From Sulfuricystis multivorans (GTDB taxonomy: Bacteria > Pseudomonadota > Gammaproteobacteria > Burkholderiales > Rhodocyclaceae): a DNA stretch of 64,000 bases. Made by a program: the position numbers and the translations under genes. Shown piece after piece: positions 10,549-21,481 of the stretch. Each line of letters begins with the position of its first letter. Position 1 is the first letter of the stretch. The DNA lies in the NCBI RefSeq assembly GCF_003966565.1, contig NZ_AP018718.1, forward strand, positions 1,302,001 through 1,366,000, read 5' to 3'. Under the pieces are notes generated by a model. It worked only from the letters and a program-made list of their open reading frames with translations, was not told the origin of the DNA and made no database searches.

Positions 10549-11228
10549 ATGCAGACGACCCGCTGGCATGCCTTTCCCGATGCGGAAGCGCTCGAACGCG
10601 CCGCGACCGCCCGTATCCTCACCTCGGCGCAGGCGGCGATCGCCGCGCGTGGCGCCTTCCATCTCGTGCTGGCCGGCGGCAACACGCCGCGGCGCGTTTA
10701 TGCCGCGCTGGCCGAAGCGCCGGCCGATTGGCCGCGCTGGCACATCTGGTTCGGCGACGAGCGCTGTCTGCCGCCGGCGCATCCCGAGCGCAACAGCCGG
10801 ATGGCGACACAGACGTGGCTGAGTCTTGTCGCCATCCCGCCAACGCAGATCCATGTCATTCCAGCGGAACTCGGCGCTGGCGAGGCGGCACGGCGGTACG
10901 CCGCGGCGTTGGTCGGCCGCGGCGATTTCGATCTCGTGCTGCTCGGCCTGGGCGAAGACGGCCACACGGCCAGCCTGTTTCCAGGCCATGACTGGGGCAG
11001 GGAGGAGACGGCGCCGGCCGCGCTCGCCATCTTCGACGCCCCCAAGCCACCGCCCGCGCGGGTCTCGCTCTCGGCGCGTCGGCTGTCGGCGGCTCGGGAA
11101 GTCCTGTTCCTGGTCAGCGGTGCCGCCAAGCGGCAGGCCGTCGCCGCCTGGCGGGCCGGGAAGACCATCCCCGCTGCGGCCATCGTGCCGGACAAAGGCG
11201 TGGATATCTTCCACGATCTGGGCGACCT

Positions 11229-11232
<4 letters not shown>
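10549..11232 (+). CDS. pgl: 6-phosphogluconolactonase (DevB/Pgl type)
   Basis: 227 residues. It hydrolyses 6-phosphogluconolactone, the product of zwf. The signature LAGGNTPRRVYAALA is near residues 40-55, with WFGDERCLPP and GLGEDGHTASLFPG further on, as expected for this family. An in-frame ATG at 10537 would add four residues; neither start has a clear ribosome site, and 10549 was chosen because it gives the common N-terminus. The stop overlaps the convergent glgP stop. Confidence 0.93.
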
Positions 11233-13721
<2,489 letters not shown>

Positions 13722-13760
13722 TTCCCCTTTGAAATCTCGCCGTTCCGCCAGCGCCTGGTT

Positions 13761-16331
13761 TTACACCTCCCCGACCCGGCGCGCAATATGCGCGAGCGCT
13801 TCCTCGACCTGGTCGATCAGGATCAAGCACAGATCACCTGGCTGCAGTTTGGCAAGTGCCGTGTCGATGGCGAGGAATTCGCCACGGATCTCCTCGATCT
13901 CCTTGGTGCGCGTCGCGCCGACGAGCCCCTTGCGGAGCAGCGCCAGCACCTCGCCGTCGGCGCGGCCGCGCTGACAGGCGTCCTGGTAGAGGATCGCGCC
14001 GTCGAAGGCCTCGCCGAGGATCTCGCTCTGGCGGATGATGTCCTCGTCGCGCCGGTCGCCAGCGCCGCTGATGACGATCCAGCGCCGTTGCGCCGGCAGC
14101 TGTTCTACCGCCTGCACCAGCGCGCGGATCGCGTCCGGGTTGTGACCGTAATCGGCGATCAGCTTCGCGCCGCGGTAGTCGAAGACATTGAAGCGCCCCG
14201 GTGCCGTCCGCGCATCGCTGACGAAGGTGGCCAAACCGCGGCGGATCGTCTCCCAGTCGATTCCCAGCGCCCAGGCGGCACCGACCGCGGCCATCACGTT
14301 CTCGACCTGGAAGCCGATCGTGCCGTTACGGGTGAGTGGTACCGCGGACAGCTCCAAGCGCTCGACTTGTGCCCCTTCTGCGCAGACGATCGCATTGCCC
14401 TCGCGAAAAATGGTCCGTTTGCCCTGCGCGCGGTGCGTCATCATCAGCGGATGATGCGGGTCGGTGGCGAAATAGGTCACCTTGCCCGGACAGGCGCTGG
14501 CCATCTTCGCGACATTCGGGTCGGCGGCATTCAACACCGCCATGCCATTGGGACTGACGTTCTGCACGATCACGCGCTTGACCACGGCAAGCTCTTCGAT
14601 CGTCGTGATGTAGTTCAGCCCCAAATGGTCGCCCATGCCGAGATTGGTCACCACCGCGACGTCGCACCGGTCGAAGCCGAGGCCCTCGCGCAGGATACCG
14701 CCGCGCGCGACCTCGAAAACTGCCGCATCGACTTCCGGATGCAGCAGCACGTTCTTTGCGCTTTTCGGGCCGCTGCAATCACCGCGATCGATGCACCGTC
14801 CGTTGGCAAAGACGCCGTCGGTCAGCGTCATGCCGATGCGCTTGCCGGTCTGGCCAATGAGATGGGCGGTCAGCCGCACCGTGGTCGTCTTGCCATTGGT
14901 GCCGGAGACCGCGACGACCGGAATGCGGCCGTTTTCATTGGCCGGGAACATCATCTCGATGACCGCGCGGCCGACGTCGCGCGGTTTGCCATAAGACGGA
15001 TCGAGGTGCATGCGCAGGCCCGGCGCCGCATTGACCTCGACGATGCCGCCGTTCTGCGCTTCGAGCGGTTGACCGATGTCCTCGCAGATCACATCGATGC
15101 CAGCGATATCCAGCCCGACCATGCGCGCGCAAGCGACGGCGTGCGCCGCGACCTCGGGATGGACGTCGCCGGTCACGTCGGTCGCGGTGCCGCCAGTCGA
15201 CAGGTTCGCGTTGTTGCGTAGCACTGCTCGCACGCCCTTCGGCAGCACCGATTCGGGCGTGAAACCTTGCGCAGCCAGGCGCGCCAGGGCGATGGCATCG
15301 AGGCGGATCTTGGTCAGCGATGTGGCATGTCCCTCGCCGCGGCGTGGATCGCTGTTGACGATATCGACCAGCTCACGTACCGAATGCACGCCATCGCCGA
15401 TCACCGTCGGAGGCTCGCGTCGCGCCGCCGCGACCATCTGGTCGCCAACGACCAGCACGCGGAAGTCGTAGCCGGTGATGAAACGCTCGACCAGCACATG
15501 CGCGCTGATTTCCTGGGCGGCAGCGAAAGCCACCTCGAAATGGGAGCGATTGACGATATTGACCGTCACCCCCTTGCCCTGGTTGCCGTCATAAGGCTTG
15601 GTGACCACGGGTAGCCCGATCTCGAGCGCCGCCTGCCAGCCGGCCTCGACGTCATCGACGACCCGTCCGACCGGCACCGGCACCCCGGCGGCCCTGAGCA
15701 GGCTCTTGGTCAGGTCCTTGTCCTGAGCGATCGATTCGGCGATCGCCGAGGTGCTATCGACTTCGGCCGCCTGGATGCGCCGCTGTTTCGCGCCCCAGCC
15801 GAACTGCACCAGGCTACCGCGGGTCAGCCGCCGCCAAGGGATGTCACGCGCCTGGGCGGCATGGACGATCGCCCCCGTCGAGGGACCCAGCCGTTCATCC
15901 TCGTCGAGCGCGCGTAACTCGGCCACAGCGGCATCGAGATCGAAGGGCGTGTCATCGAGGGCTGCCCGGCAAAGGGTTTCGGCCAGTTCCAGCGCACGGC
16001 GGCCGACCGCCTCTTCGCTGTATTCGACGACCACCTGATAAAGCCCCGCTTCGGTCGTCGGCGCCGTGCAGCTGAAGGACACCGGGCAACCCGCCTGCGC
16101 CTGAAGGTTGAGCGTGGCGAACTGCACCGCGTGGGCAAGCGAAAGCTCGCCGGCATAGCCGATCGGTCGCATCGCGCCGATATGCGGAAAGCGCGCGCGG
16201 ATGCGTGCTTCGAAGCCTGGCAAGCGACTGAATGCCCGTTCGTTTTCCTCGCAACGCACGAGAGCCTGGATCGATGTGTGCCGTGACCAGAGATTGGGGC
16301 CGCGCAAGGCACGAATGCGGAAGATTTCCAT
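13761..16331 (-). CDS. cphA: Cyanophycin synthetase CphA (full-length)
   Basis: 856 residues. It polymerises Asp and Arg into cyanophycin, using ATP at two sites. Order: N-terminal domain (1-about 160), an ATP-grasp domain with KPYDGNQGKGVTVNI (K245), which adds Asp, and a Mur-ligase-like domain with intact P-loop GTNGKTTT (G477-K481-T484), which adds Arg. The C-terminal Mur domain is present (ISGAGDRRDEDI). Its ATG is eight bases after the cphA2-like stop, so the pair is an operon. No cyanophycinase is in the window. This is a storage system for nitrogen, carbon and energy. Confidence 0.95.
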   Translation of the reverse strand: MEIFRIRALRGPNLWSRHTSIQALVRCEENERAFSRLPGFEARIRARFPHIGAMRPIGYAGELSLAHAVQFATLNLQAQAGCPVSFSCTAPTTEAGLYQVVVEYSEEAVGRRALELAETLCRAALDDTPFDLDAAVAELRALDEDERLGPSTGAIVHAAQARDIPWRRLTRGSLVQFGWGAKQRRIQAAEVDSTSAIAESIAQDKDLTKSLLRAAGVPVPVGRVVDDVEAGWQAALEIGLPVVTKPYDGNQGKGVTVNIVNRSHFEVAFAAAQEISAHVLVERFITGYDFRVLVVGDQMVAAARREPPTVIGDGVHSVRELVDIVNSDPRRGEGHATSLTKIRLDAIALARLAAQGFTPESVLPKGVRAVLRNNANLSTGGTATDVTGDVHPEVAAHAVACARMVGLDIAGIDVICEDIGQPLEAQNGGIVEVNAAPGLRMHLDPSYGKPRDVGRAVIEMMFPANENGRIPVVAVSGTNGKTTTVRLTAHLIGQTGKRIGMTLTDGVFANGRCIDRGDCSGPKSAKNVLLHPEVDAAVFEVARGGILREGLGFDRCDVAVVTNLGMGDHLGLNYITTIEELAVVKRVIVQNVSPNGMAVLNAADPNVAKMASACPGKVTYFATDPHHPLMMTHRAQGKRTIFREGNAIVCAEGAQVERLELSAVPLTRNGTIGFQVENVMAAVGAAWALGIDWETIRRGLATFVSDARTAPGRFNVFDYRGAKLIADYGHNPDAIRALVQAVEQLPAQRRWIVISGAGDRRDEDIIRQSEILGEAFDGAILYQDACQRGRADGEVLALLRKGLVGATRTKEIEEIRGEFLAIDTALAKLQPGDLCLILIDQVEEALAHIARRVGEV

Positions 16332-16339
16332 GATGATGA

Positions 16340-18505
16340 TCAGTTTTCGGCAAAGGCGCGATAAGTTTCGATGCCGGCGCGCAGCAGATCAGTGCTCAAG
16401 CCCAACGCCCAGCCGGCGGCCAGCGCGGCCAGCACGGCGACGAGATGTTCTCGGGAATCCTGCAGCAGCGGAATCTGTTCGAGGGCAATGAGCGGCAGCT
16501 CGACCGCCGAGGAACTCAGCACCACTTGGCTGTCGCGCAACACCACGGCTCGCCCGCCCTTGGTGCGATGCTCGGCCACCCGCGGCATCAAAGGGTCGCA
16601 GCTGAAGAAGATCACCTCGCCGTCGCACAGATCCGCCAGGGAGGCCGTCGTCTCGTCGTCGGCATTGAGCACGCCGATGCCGTCAGGCAGCACCACATCG
16701 ATCTGGGTGCGCATCACCTTGAACAGCAACTCGTCGTTGGTGATGCCGTGGTCGGGCATCAGCGCACGGGGGTCGATGGCCGTGACGATGCCCACCTGGC
16801 AGCGATCATAGGCCAGCCCTTCACCAGCGATCGCGGCGGGAGTATTCTCGATGACCGCGGCTTCGAGGCTGCGGTTCATCAAGAGGCGCTGACCGGGCTC
16901 CCAATGCGCGCAGTCGCCCGCCTCGACGCAGCGGTCTTCGAGGAACAATCCTTCGGTGCAGGCCAGCCCGGTGCGCAACCCGCCAAGCTGCAGCAGATGG
17001 GCGATGAGCTGCGCGGTAAGCGTAGATTCACGGCTGCCACTCACACCAATCACTGGAATGCGACCATTCTCGCCCGCCGGAAAGAGGTGTTCGACGATCG
17101 CCTCGCCGACCGGCCGGGGTTTGCCGACCGCGGGCTTCAGATGCATCAACAGGCTGGGGCCGGCATTCACCTCGACGATCGCGCCACCCTGCTCGGCCAG
17201 CGGACGCGAGATGTCCTCCGCCACCAGGTCGATGCCGGCGATGTCCAAGCCCACCACTTTCGCAGCCAGACAAGCGATCTGCGCAGTCTCGGGATGCACT
17301 GCGTCGGTGACGTCGATTGCATAGGTGCCGGTGCGCTGGACGAGCAGTTGCTGGCCTTCTGCCGGAACGTCATCGCCGGAAAAACCTTGGCGCTTCAGGA
17401 TCAGCTGCACGAGGGCATCCTTGTCGAAGTCGATGGTCTCCAAGGGCAATTCCTCGGCATCGCCGCGGCGCGGGTCGGTGTTGATCTGGCTGTCGATCAG
17501 CGCCCTGACCGTCTGGCGGCCATCGCCGGTAATAAAGATGCTCTCGCCTTTGCAGGCTGCGACCAACTTTCCGCCGACGACGAGCAGCCGGTGCTCCTCG
17601 CCGCGTACATACCGCTCGACCATCACCCCGCTACCCTCGCGTTCGGCGACCGGAAACGCCGCACGGACTTCCGCTTCGGTCATCAGTTCGAGGGAAACCC
17701 CGCGACCATGATTGCCGTCATAAGGCTTCACGACCACCGGCACACCGATTTCCTGCGCGGCTTCCCAGGCATCGTCCGGATCATCGACCATGCGGCCCTC
17801 GGGGATCGGCACGCCGCAGGAGGCCAGCAAGGTCTTGGTCAGGTCCTTGTCGCAGGCGATGGATTCGGCGATGGCGCCGGTCAGATCCGTCTCGGCCGTC
17901 CAGATGCGCTTGCTCTTGGTGCCGTAGCCCAGCTGCACGAGGTTGCCTTCGTTGAGGCGGATGTGCGGAATGCGCCGCGGCTTGGCATCGGCCGCATCGA
18001 CGATCGAGGCGGTGCTGGGGCCGAGCAGCAGCCGGTCGGCCAACTCGTGCAGACGCTTGACGGTGACCGCAACATCGAAAGGTTTGTCGTCGATCGCCGC
18101 CATCACCAGATCGCGCGCCGCATAAAGCGCCATGCGGGTGACTTCCGGATGAAAAGCACGCACCACCACCTTGTAGTGCCCGCGCGTGTCCATGCTGCGG
18201 GCACGGCCGAAGCCGCCGGGCATGCCAGCGAGATTCTGCAGCTCGAGTGTCACGTGTTCGAGGATGTGCGCCGGCCAGGTGCCTTCTTCGAGACGGCGGA
18301 TGAAGCCGCCCTCGGTGTCGTAACTGCAACGATGGGACTGTAGCGAAGGCAGCCAGGCGACGAGACGCTCGGTGAAGCCCGGCAGCGTGTTCGACGGGCA
18401 ATCTTCCAGCTCGCCGATGTCGACCCAGGCTTCCAGCACGGGACGGTAGGTCCACAGGTTGGGCCCGCGCAAGTGCACGATTTTCAGGAATTCGATGGAT
18501 TTCAT
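16340..18505 (-). CDS. Truncated second cyanophycin synthetase (CphA2/CphA'-like)
   Basis: 721 residues, homologous to the adjacent CphA in its N-terminal and ATP-grasp domains (KPYDGNHGRGVSLEL near residue 250), with a shortened Mur-like domain. The P-loop position reads GSRESTLT (G490-T497) instead of GTNGKTTT, so the lysine is replaced by serine and the second glycine by glutamate; this site probably cannot use ATP. The C-terminal Mur domain is absent. Cyanobacterial CphA2 has the same losses and polymerises beta-Asp-Arg dipeptides in one ATP-dependent step; proteobacterial CphA' is similar. It is the first gene of the minus-strand operon. Function by analogy. Confidence 0.88.
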   Translation of the reverse strand: MKSIEFLKIVHLRGPNLWTYRPVLEAWVDIGELEDCPSNTLPGFTERLVAWLPSLQSHRCSYDTEGGFIRRLEEGTWPAHILEHVTLELQNLAGMPGGFGRARSMDTRGHYKVVVRAFHPEVTRMALYAARDLVMAAIDDKPFDVAVTVKRLHELADRLLLGPSTASIVDAADAKPRRIPHIRLNEGNLVQLGYGTKSKRIWTAETDLTGAIAESIACDKDLTKTLLASCGVPIPEGRMVDDPDDAWEAAQEIGVPVVVKPYDGNHGRGVSLELMTEAEVRAAFPVAEREGSGVMVERYVRGEEHRLLVVGGKLVAACKGESIFITGDGRQTVRALIDSQINTDPRRGDAEELPLETIDFDKDALVQLILKRQGFSGDDVPAEGQQLLVQRTGTYAIDVTDAVHPETAQIACLAAKVVGLDIAGIDLVAEDISRPLAEQGGAIVEVNAGPSLLMHLKPAVGKPRPVGEAIVEHLFPAGENGRIPVIGVSGSRESTLTAQLIAHLLQLGGLRTGLACTEGLFLEDRCVEAGDCAHWEPGQRLLMNRSLEAAVIENTPAAIAGEGLAYDRCQVGIVTAIDPRALMPDHGITNDELLFKVMRTQIDVVLPDGIGVLNADDETTASLADLCDGEVIFFSCDPLMPRVAEHRTKGGRAVVLRDSQVVLSSSAVELPLIALEQIPLLQDSREHLVAVLAALAAGWALGLSTDLLRAGIETYRAFAEN

Positions 18506-18633
18506 TGTGCTGGGCTGAAACTTTCGGACGAGTAACGCGTTGATCGTGGAAAAGCTGACAGGTGGCCGAGATACTGCCCGGTCGCACCCCGTATCATTCG
18601 CAACCTTCGTCGGCAGTTTGCCTCTTCATCGTG

Positions 18634-20904
18634 ATGGAAAGCGCTACTTTACGCCAGCCAGAATCTCCGCTCCAGTCAGCCCCAGTCATAGCCACGCTCG
18701 AAATCGACCTCGACGAGCAGCTGAATTTCCGCTCCGGACTGATCCAGCTCACCGCGCTCGAGATTCGCGCCGGCGAAAAAGTCTGGCCTTTGTCGGCCGC
18801 GCTGACGCTCACGCATTCCGATCACGGCGGCATCGGCACCCTGGAGCTTGCCGACGGCCAACGCTTGCTCGCGCGCTGGCGCTACACCCTCGCCCGCAAC
18901 CCGGCCGCCCTGAAGTTCGAGCGTGAATTCAACCGCTTACGCGACAGTCTGGCGAGCGGGATGGCGCCGGCTCCCGCCCTCGCCGCGACCTGCCCGATCT
19001 GCAAGGCGCCGATTCCACCCGACGAGGAGGAATGTCCGAACTGCGCCCGCGAGCTCGCCACCCCGCCATCGACCTGGGTTTTGCTGCGGCTGTGGCGCTT
19101 CGCCAAGCCTTACCGGGGCATGCTCTTCGCCGGCTTCCTGCTCACCCTGGCCGCCACCGCCGCGACCCTGGTGCCGCCTTACTTGACCATGCCGTTGATG
19201 GACGACGTGCTGATTCCCTATCAGAACGGTACGCCGATCGACTGGGTCAAGGTCGCCTGGCTGTTGGGCGGCCTGCTTTTCGCCGCCTGCCTTGCCTGGG
19301 GCTTGGGCTGGGCGCGCACCTACATCCTCGCGCTCGTCTCTGAACGAATTGGATCAGATTTGAGAACAACGACTTATGAACATTTGTTAAAGCTATCTCT
19401 CGAATATTTCGGTGGCAAACGCACCGGGGATCTCTTGGCGCGCATCGGCTCGGAAACCGATCGCATCAACGTCTTCCTGTCGCTGCATCTGCTCGATTTC
19501 GCGACCGACGTCTTGATGATCGCGATGACCGCGGTGATCCTGTTCTCGATCGATGCCTGGCTAGCGCTGATCACGCTGATCCCGTTGCCGATCATCATTT
19601 GGCTGATCCACATCGTGCGCGACCGTCTTCGCACCGGCTTCGAGCAGATCGACCGCGTGTGGGCCGAGGTCACCAACGTGCTGGCCGACACGATCCCGGG
19701 CATTCGCGTCGTCAAGGCTTTCGCGCAGGAAGCGCGCGAGGCACAGCGTTTCCGCGACGCCAATCGTCACAACCTCGACGTCAATGACCGGTTGAACCGC
19801 ATCTGGTCGCTGTTCGCGCCGACGGTCGGCTTGCTCACCGAAATCGGCGTGCTGGTCGTCTGGGTGTCGGGCATCTGGCTGATCGCCCATGACCGCATCA
19901 CGGTCGGCGTGCTGACCGCCTTCCTCGCCTACATCTCGCGCTTCTATACCCGGCTGGACGCGATGAGTCGCATCGTCTCGGTGACGCAAAAGGCTGCTGC
20001 CGGGGCCAAGCGCATCTTCGACATCCTCGACCATGTCTCCAGCGTGCCCGATCCGGTGAAGCCGGTGCCGATGCCGCCGGTCACAGGCGCGATCCAAATC
20101 CAAAACGTGCATTTCCGCTATGGCAACCGCGCCATCCTGCGCGGCATCGACCTCGACATCCGCCCCGGCGAGATGATCGGTCTGGTCGGTCATTCCGGCT
20201 CGGGCAAGAGCACGCTGGTGAATCTGATCTGCCGCTTCTACGATGTAACGGAGGGCAGCATTCGCATCGAGGGAGTCGATCTGCGCTCGATTCCGGTGGC
20301 CGAATGGCGCCGCCACATCGGGCTGGTCTTGCAGGAGCCCTTCCTGTTCTTCGGCACCATCGCCGAGAACATCGCCTATGGCAAGCCCGACGCGACGCGC
20401 GAGGAAATCGTCGCCGCGGCGCGCGCCGCCCATGCGCACGAATTCATCCTCCGCCAGCCGTTCGGTTACGACTCGCTGGTCGGCGAGCGCGGGCAGTCGC
20501 TCTCCGGCGGCGAGCGCCAGCGCATCTCGATCGCCAGAGCGCTGTTGATCGATCCGAAGATCCTGATTCTCGACGAGGCGACCTCGGCGGTCGATACCGA
20601 GACCGAATTCGAGATCCAGCAGGCCTTGAACAACCTGATCCGCGGCCGCACGACGATCGCGATCGCCCACCGCCTCTCGACGCTGCGCCGTGCCGACCGG
20701 CTCGTCGTGATGGACCGCGGCAAGATCGTCGAGATCGGCAACCACGACGAGCTGATGGCGAAAGAAGGTCACTACTGGCGGCTCTACATGGCGCAGAGCA
20801 AGCAGCTCGACGAGCCGCCCCCGCTGGGCGAAGCCGACAAGAACGCGCTCCCGCCGCTCGTGTTGCCGGAGCCGAAGGCGCAGGAACGGGAGGTGGTCGC
20901 ATGA
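18634..20904 (+). CDS. Cyanophycin-associated ABC transporter, fused permease/ATPase with zinc ribbon
   Basis: 756 residues. An unusual N-terminal domain of about 115 residues precedes a four-cysteine zinc ribbon (C120, C123, C134, C137). A six-helix exporter domain follows (about 150-460). The ATPase has Walker A GHSGSGKST (K525), signature LSGGE (623-627) and Walker B LILDEATSAVD (D647, E648). It is divergent from the cyanophycin synthetases and overlaps the DUF1854 gene by ATGA. Databases carry an ABC/DUF1854 pair described as cyanophycin metabolism-associated, which matches. The cargo is unknown. A GTG at 18562 would add 24 residues; neither start has a strong ribosome site. Confidence 0.88.
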   Translation: MESATLRQPESPLQSAPVIATLEIDLDEQLNFRSGLIQLTALEIRAGEKVWPLSAALTLTHSDHGGIGTLELADGQRLLARWRYTLARNPAALKFEREFNRLRDSLASGMAPAPALAATCPICKAPIPPDEEECPNCARELATPPSTWVLLRLWRFAKPYRGMLFAGFLLTLAATAATLVPPYLTMPLMDDVLIPYQNGTPIDWVKVAWLLGGLLFAACLAWGLGWARTYILALVSERIGSDLRTTTYEHLLKLSLEYFGGKRTGDLLARIGSETDRINVFLSLHLLDFATDVLMIAMTAVILFSIDAWLALITLIPLPIIIWLIHIVRDRLRTGFEQIDRVWAEVTNVLADTIPGIRVVKAFAQEAREAQRFRDANRHNLDVNDRLNRIWSLFAPTVGLLTEIGVLVVWVSGIWLIAHDRITVGVLTAFLAYISRFYTRLDAMSRIVSVTQKAAAGAKRIFDILDHVSSVPDPVKPVPMPPVTGAIQIQNVHFRYGNRAILRGIDLDIRPGEMIGLVGHSGSGKSTLVNLICRFYDVTEGSIRIEGVDLRSIPVAEWRRHIGLVLQEPFLFFGTIAENIAYGKPDATREEIVAAARAAHAHEFILRQPFGYDSLVGERGQSLSGGERQRISIARALLIDPKILILDEATSAVDTETEFEIQQALNNLIRGRTTIAIAHRLSTLRRADRLVVMDRGKIVEIGNHDELMAKEGHYWRLYMAQSKQLDEPPPLGEADKNALPPLVLPEPKAQEREVVA

Positions 20905-21383
20905 GATCGCCCACTTTCACCTTGAGCCGCAACCCGTTCGGCAAACTGGTGTTCACCGGCCCCGATGGCGTGGCGCACGAGGGTGTGACGCCGGTGCGCG
21001 CTTTTGCGCTTTCCTCACCGGAGGAAGGCATTGCGCTGCTCTCTGCCGAAGGCAAGGAGCTCGTCTGGATCGACCGACTTGCCGACTTGCCGACGCCGTT
21101 GCGCGGCTTGATCGAAGAAGAATTCGCCCAACGCGAATTCATGCCGGTGATTCAGCGCATCGTCCGGGTGTCGAGCTTCGCCACCCCATCGACCTGGCGG
21201 GTCGACACCGACCGGGGAAGCACGGAACTGATTCTCAAGAGTGAGGACGACATCCGCCGCCTGCGCGGCAGCATCCACCCCAACGGACTCCTGATCGCCG
21301 ACAGCAACGGCATCCACTACCTGATCCCCGACCGAAATAGGCTCGATGCGGCGAGCCGGAAGATTCTGAAACGGTTTCTCTGA
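20901..21383 (+). CDS. DUF1854 protein, cyanophycin-associated
   Basis: 160 residues, soluble, no signal peptide or membrane segment. It has WIDRLADLP and, in its C-terminal half, STWRVDTDRGSTELILKSED and DSNGIHYLIPDRNRLDAASR, as in the DUF1854 family. The ATG overlaps the stop of the ABC transporter gene (ATGA), so the two are cotranslated. DUF1854 proteins are known to co-occur with cyanophycin synthetase genes, but no biochemical role is established. A partner of the transporter's unusual N-terminal domain is one possibility, by inference only. Confidence 0.85.
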   Translation: MRSPTFTLSRNPFGKLVFTGPDGVAHEGVTPVRAFALSSPEEGIALLSAEGKELVWIDRLADLPTPLRGLIEEEFAQREFMPVIQRIVRVSSFATPSTWRVDTDRGSTELILKSEDDIRRLRGSIHPNGLLIADSNGIHYLIPDRNRLDAASRKILKRFL

Positions 21384-21481
21384 CCGACCATCGGGTCTGA
21401 TCATCCGGCCTTGATCCTCGGCGCTGCAGGACGGCACTCAGCGGCGCTGCGTTCCCCATTGCACCGAGGTAAGATGGCGCC

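Noticed and set aside
19561-20772. 403-codon minus-strand frame opposite the ABC transporter gene
   Set aside because: Shadow of the ATPase and membrane domains; no family features.
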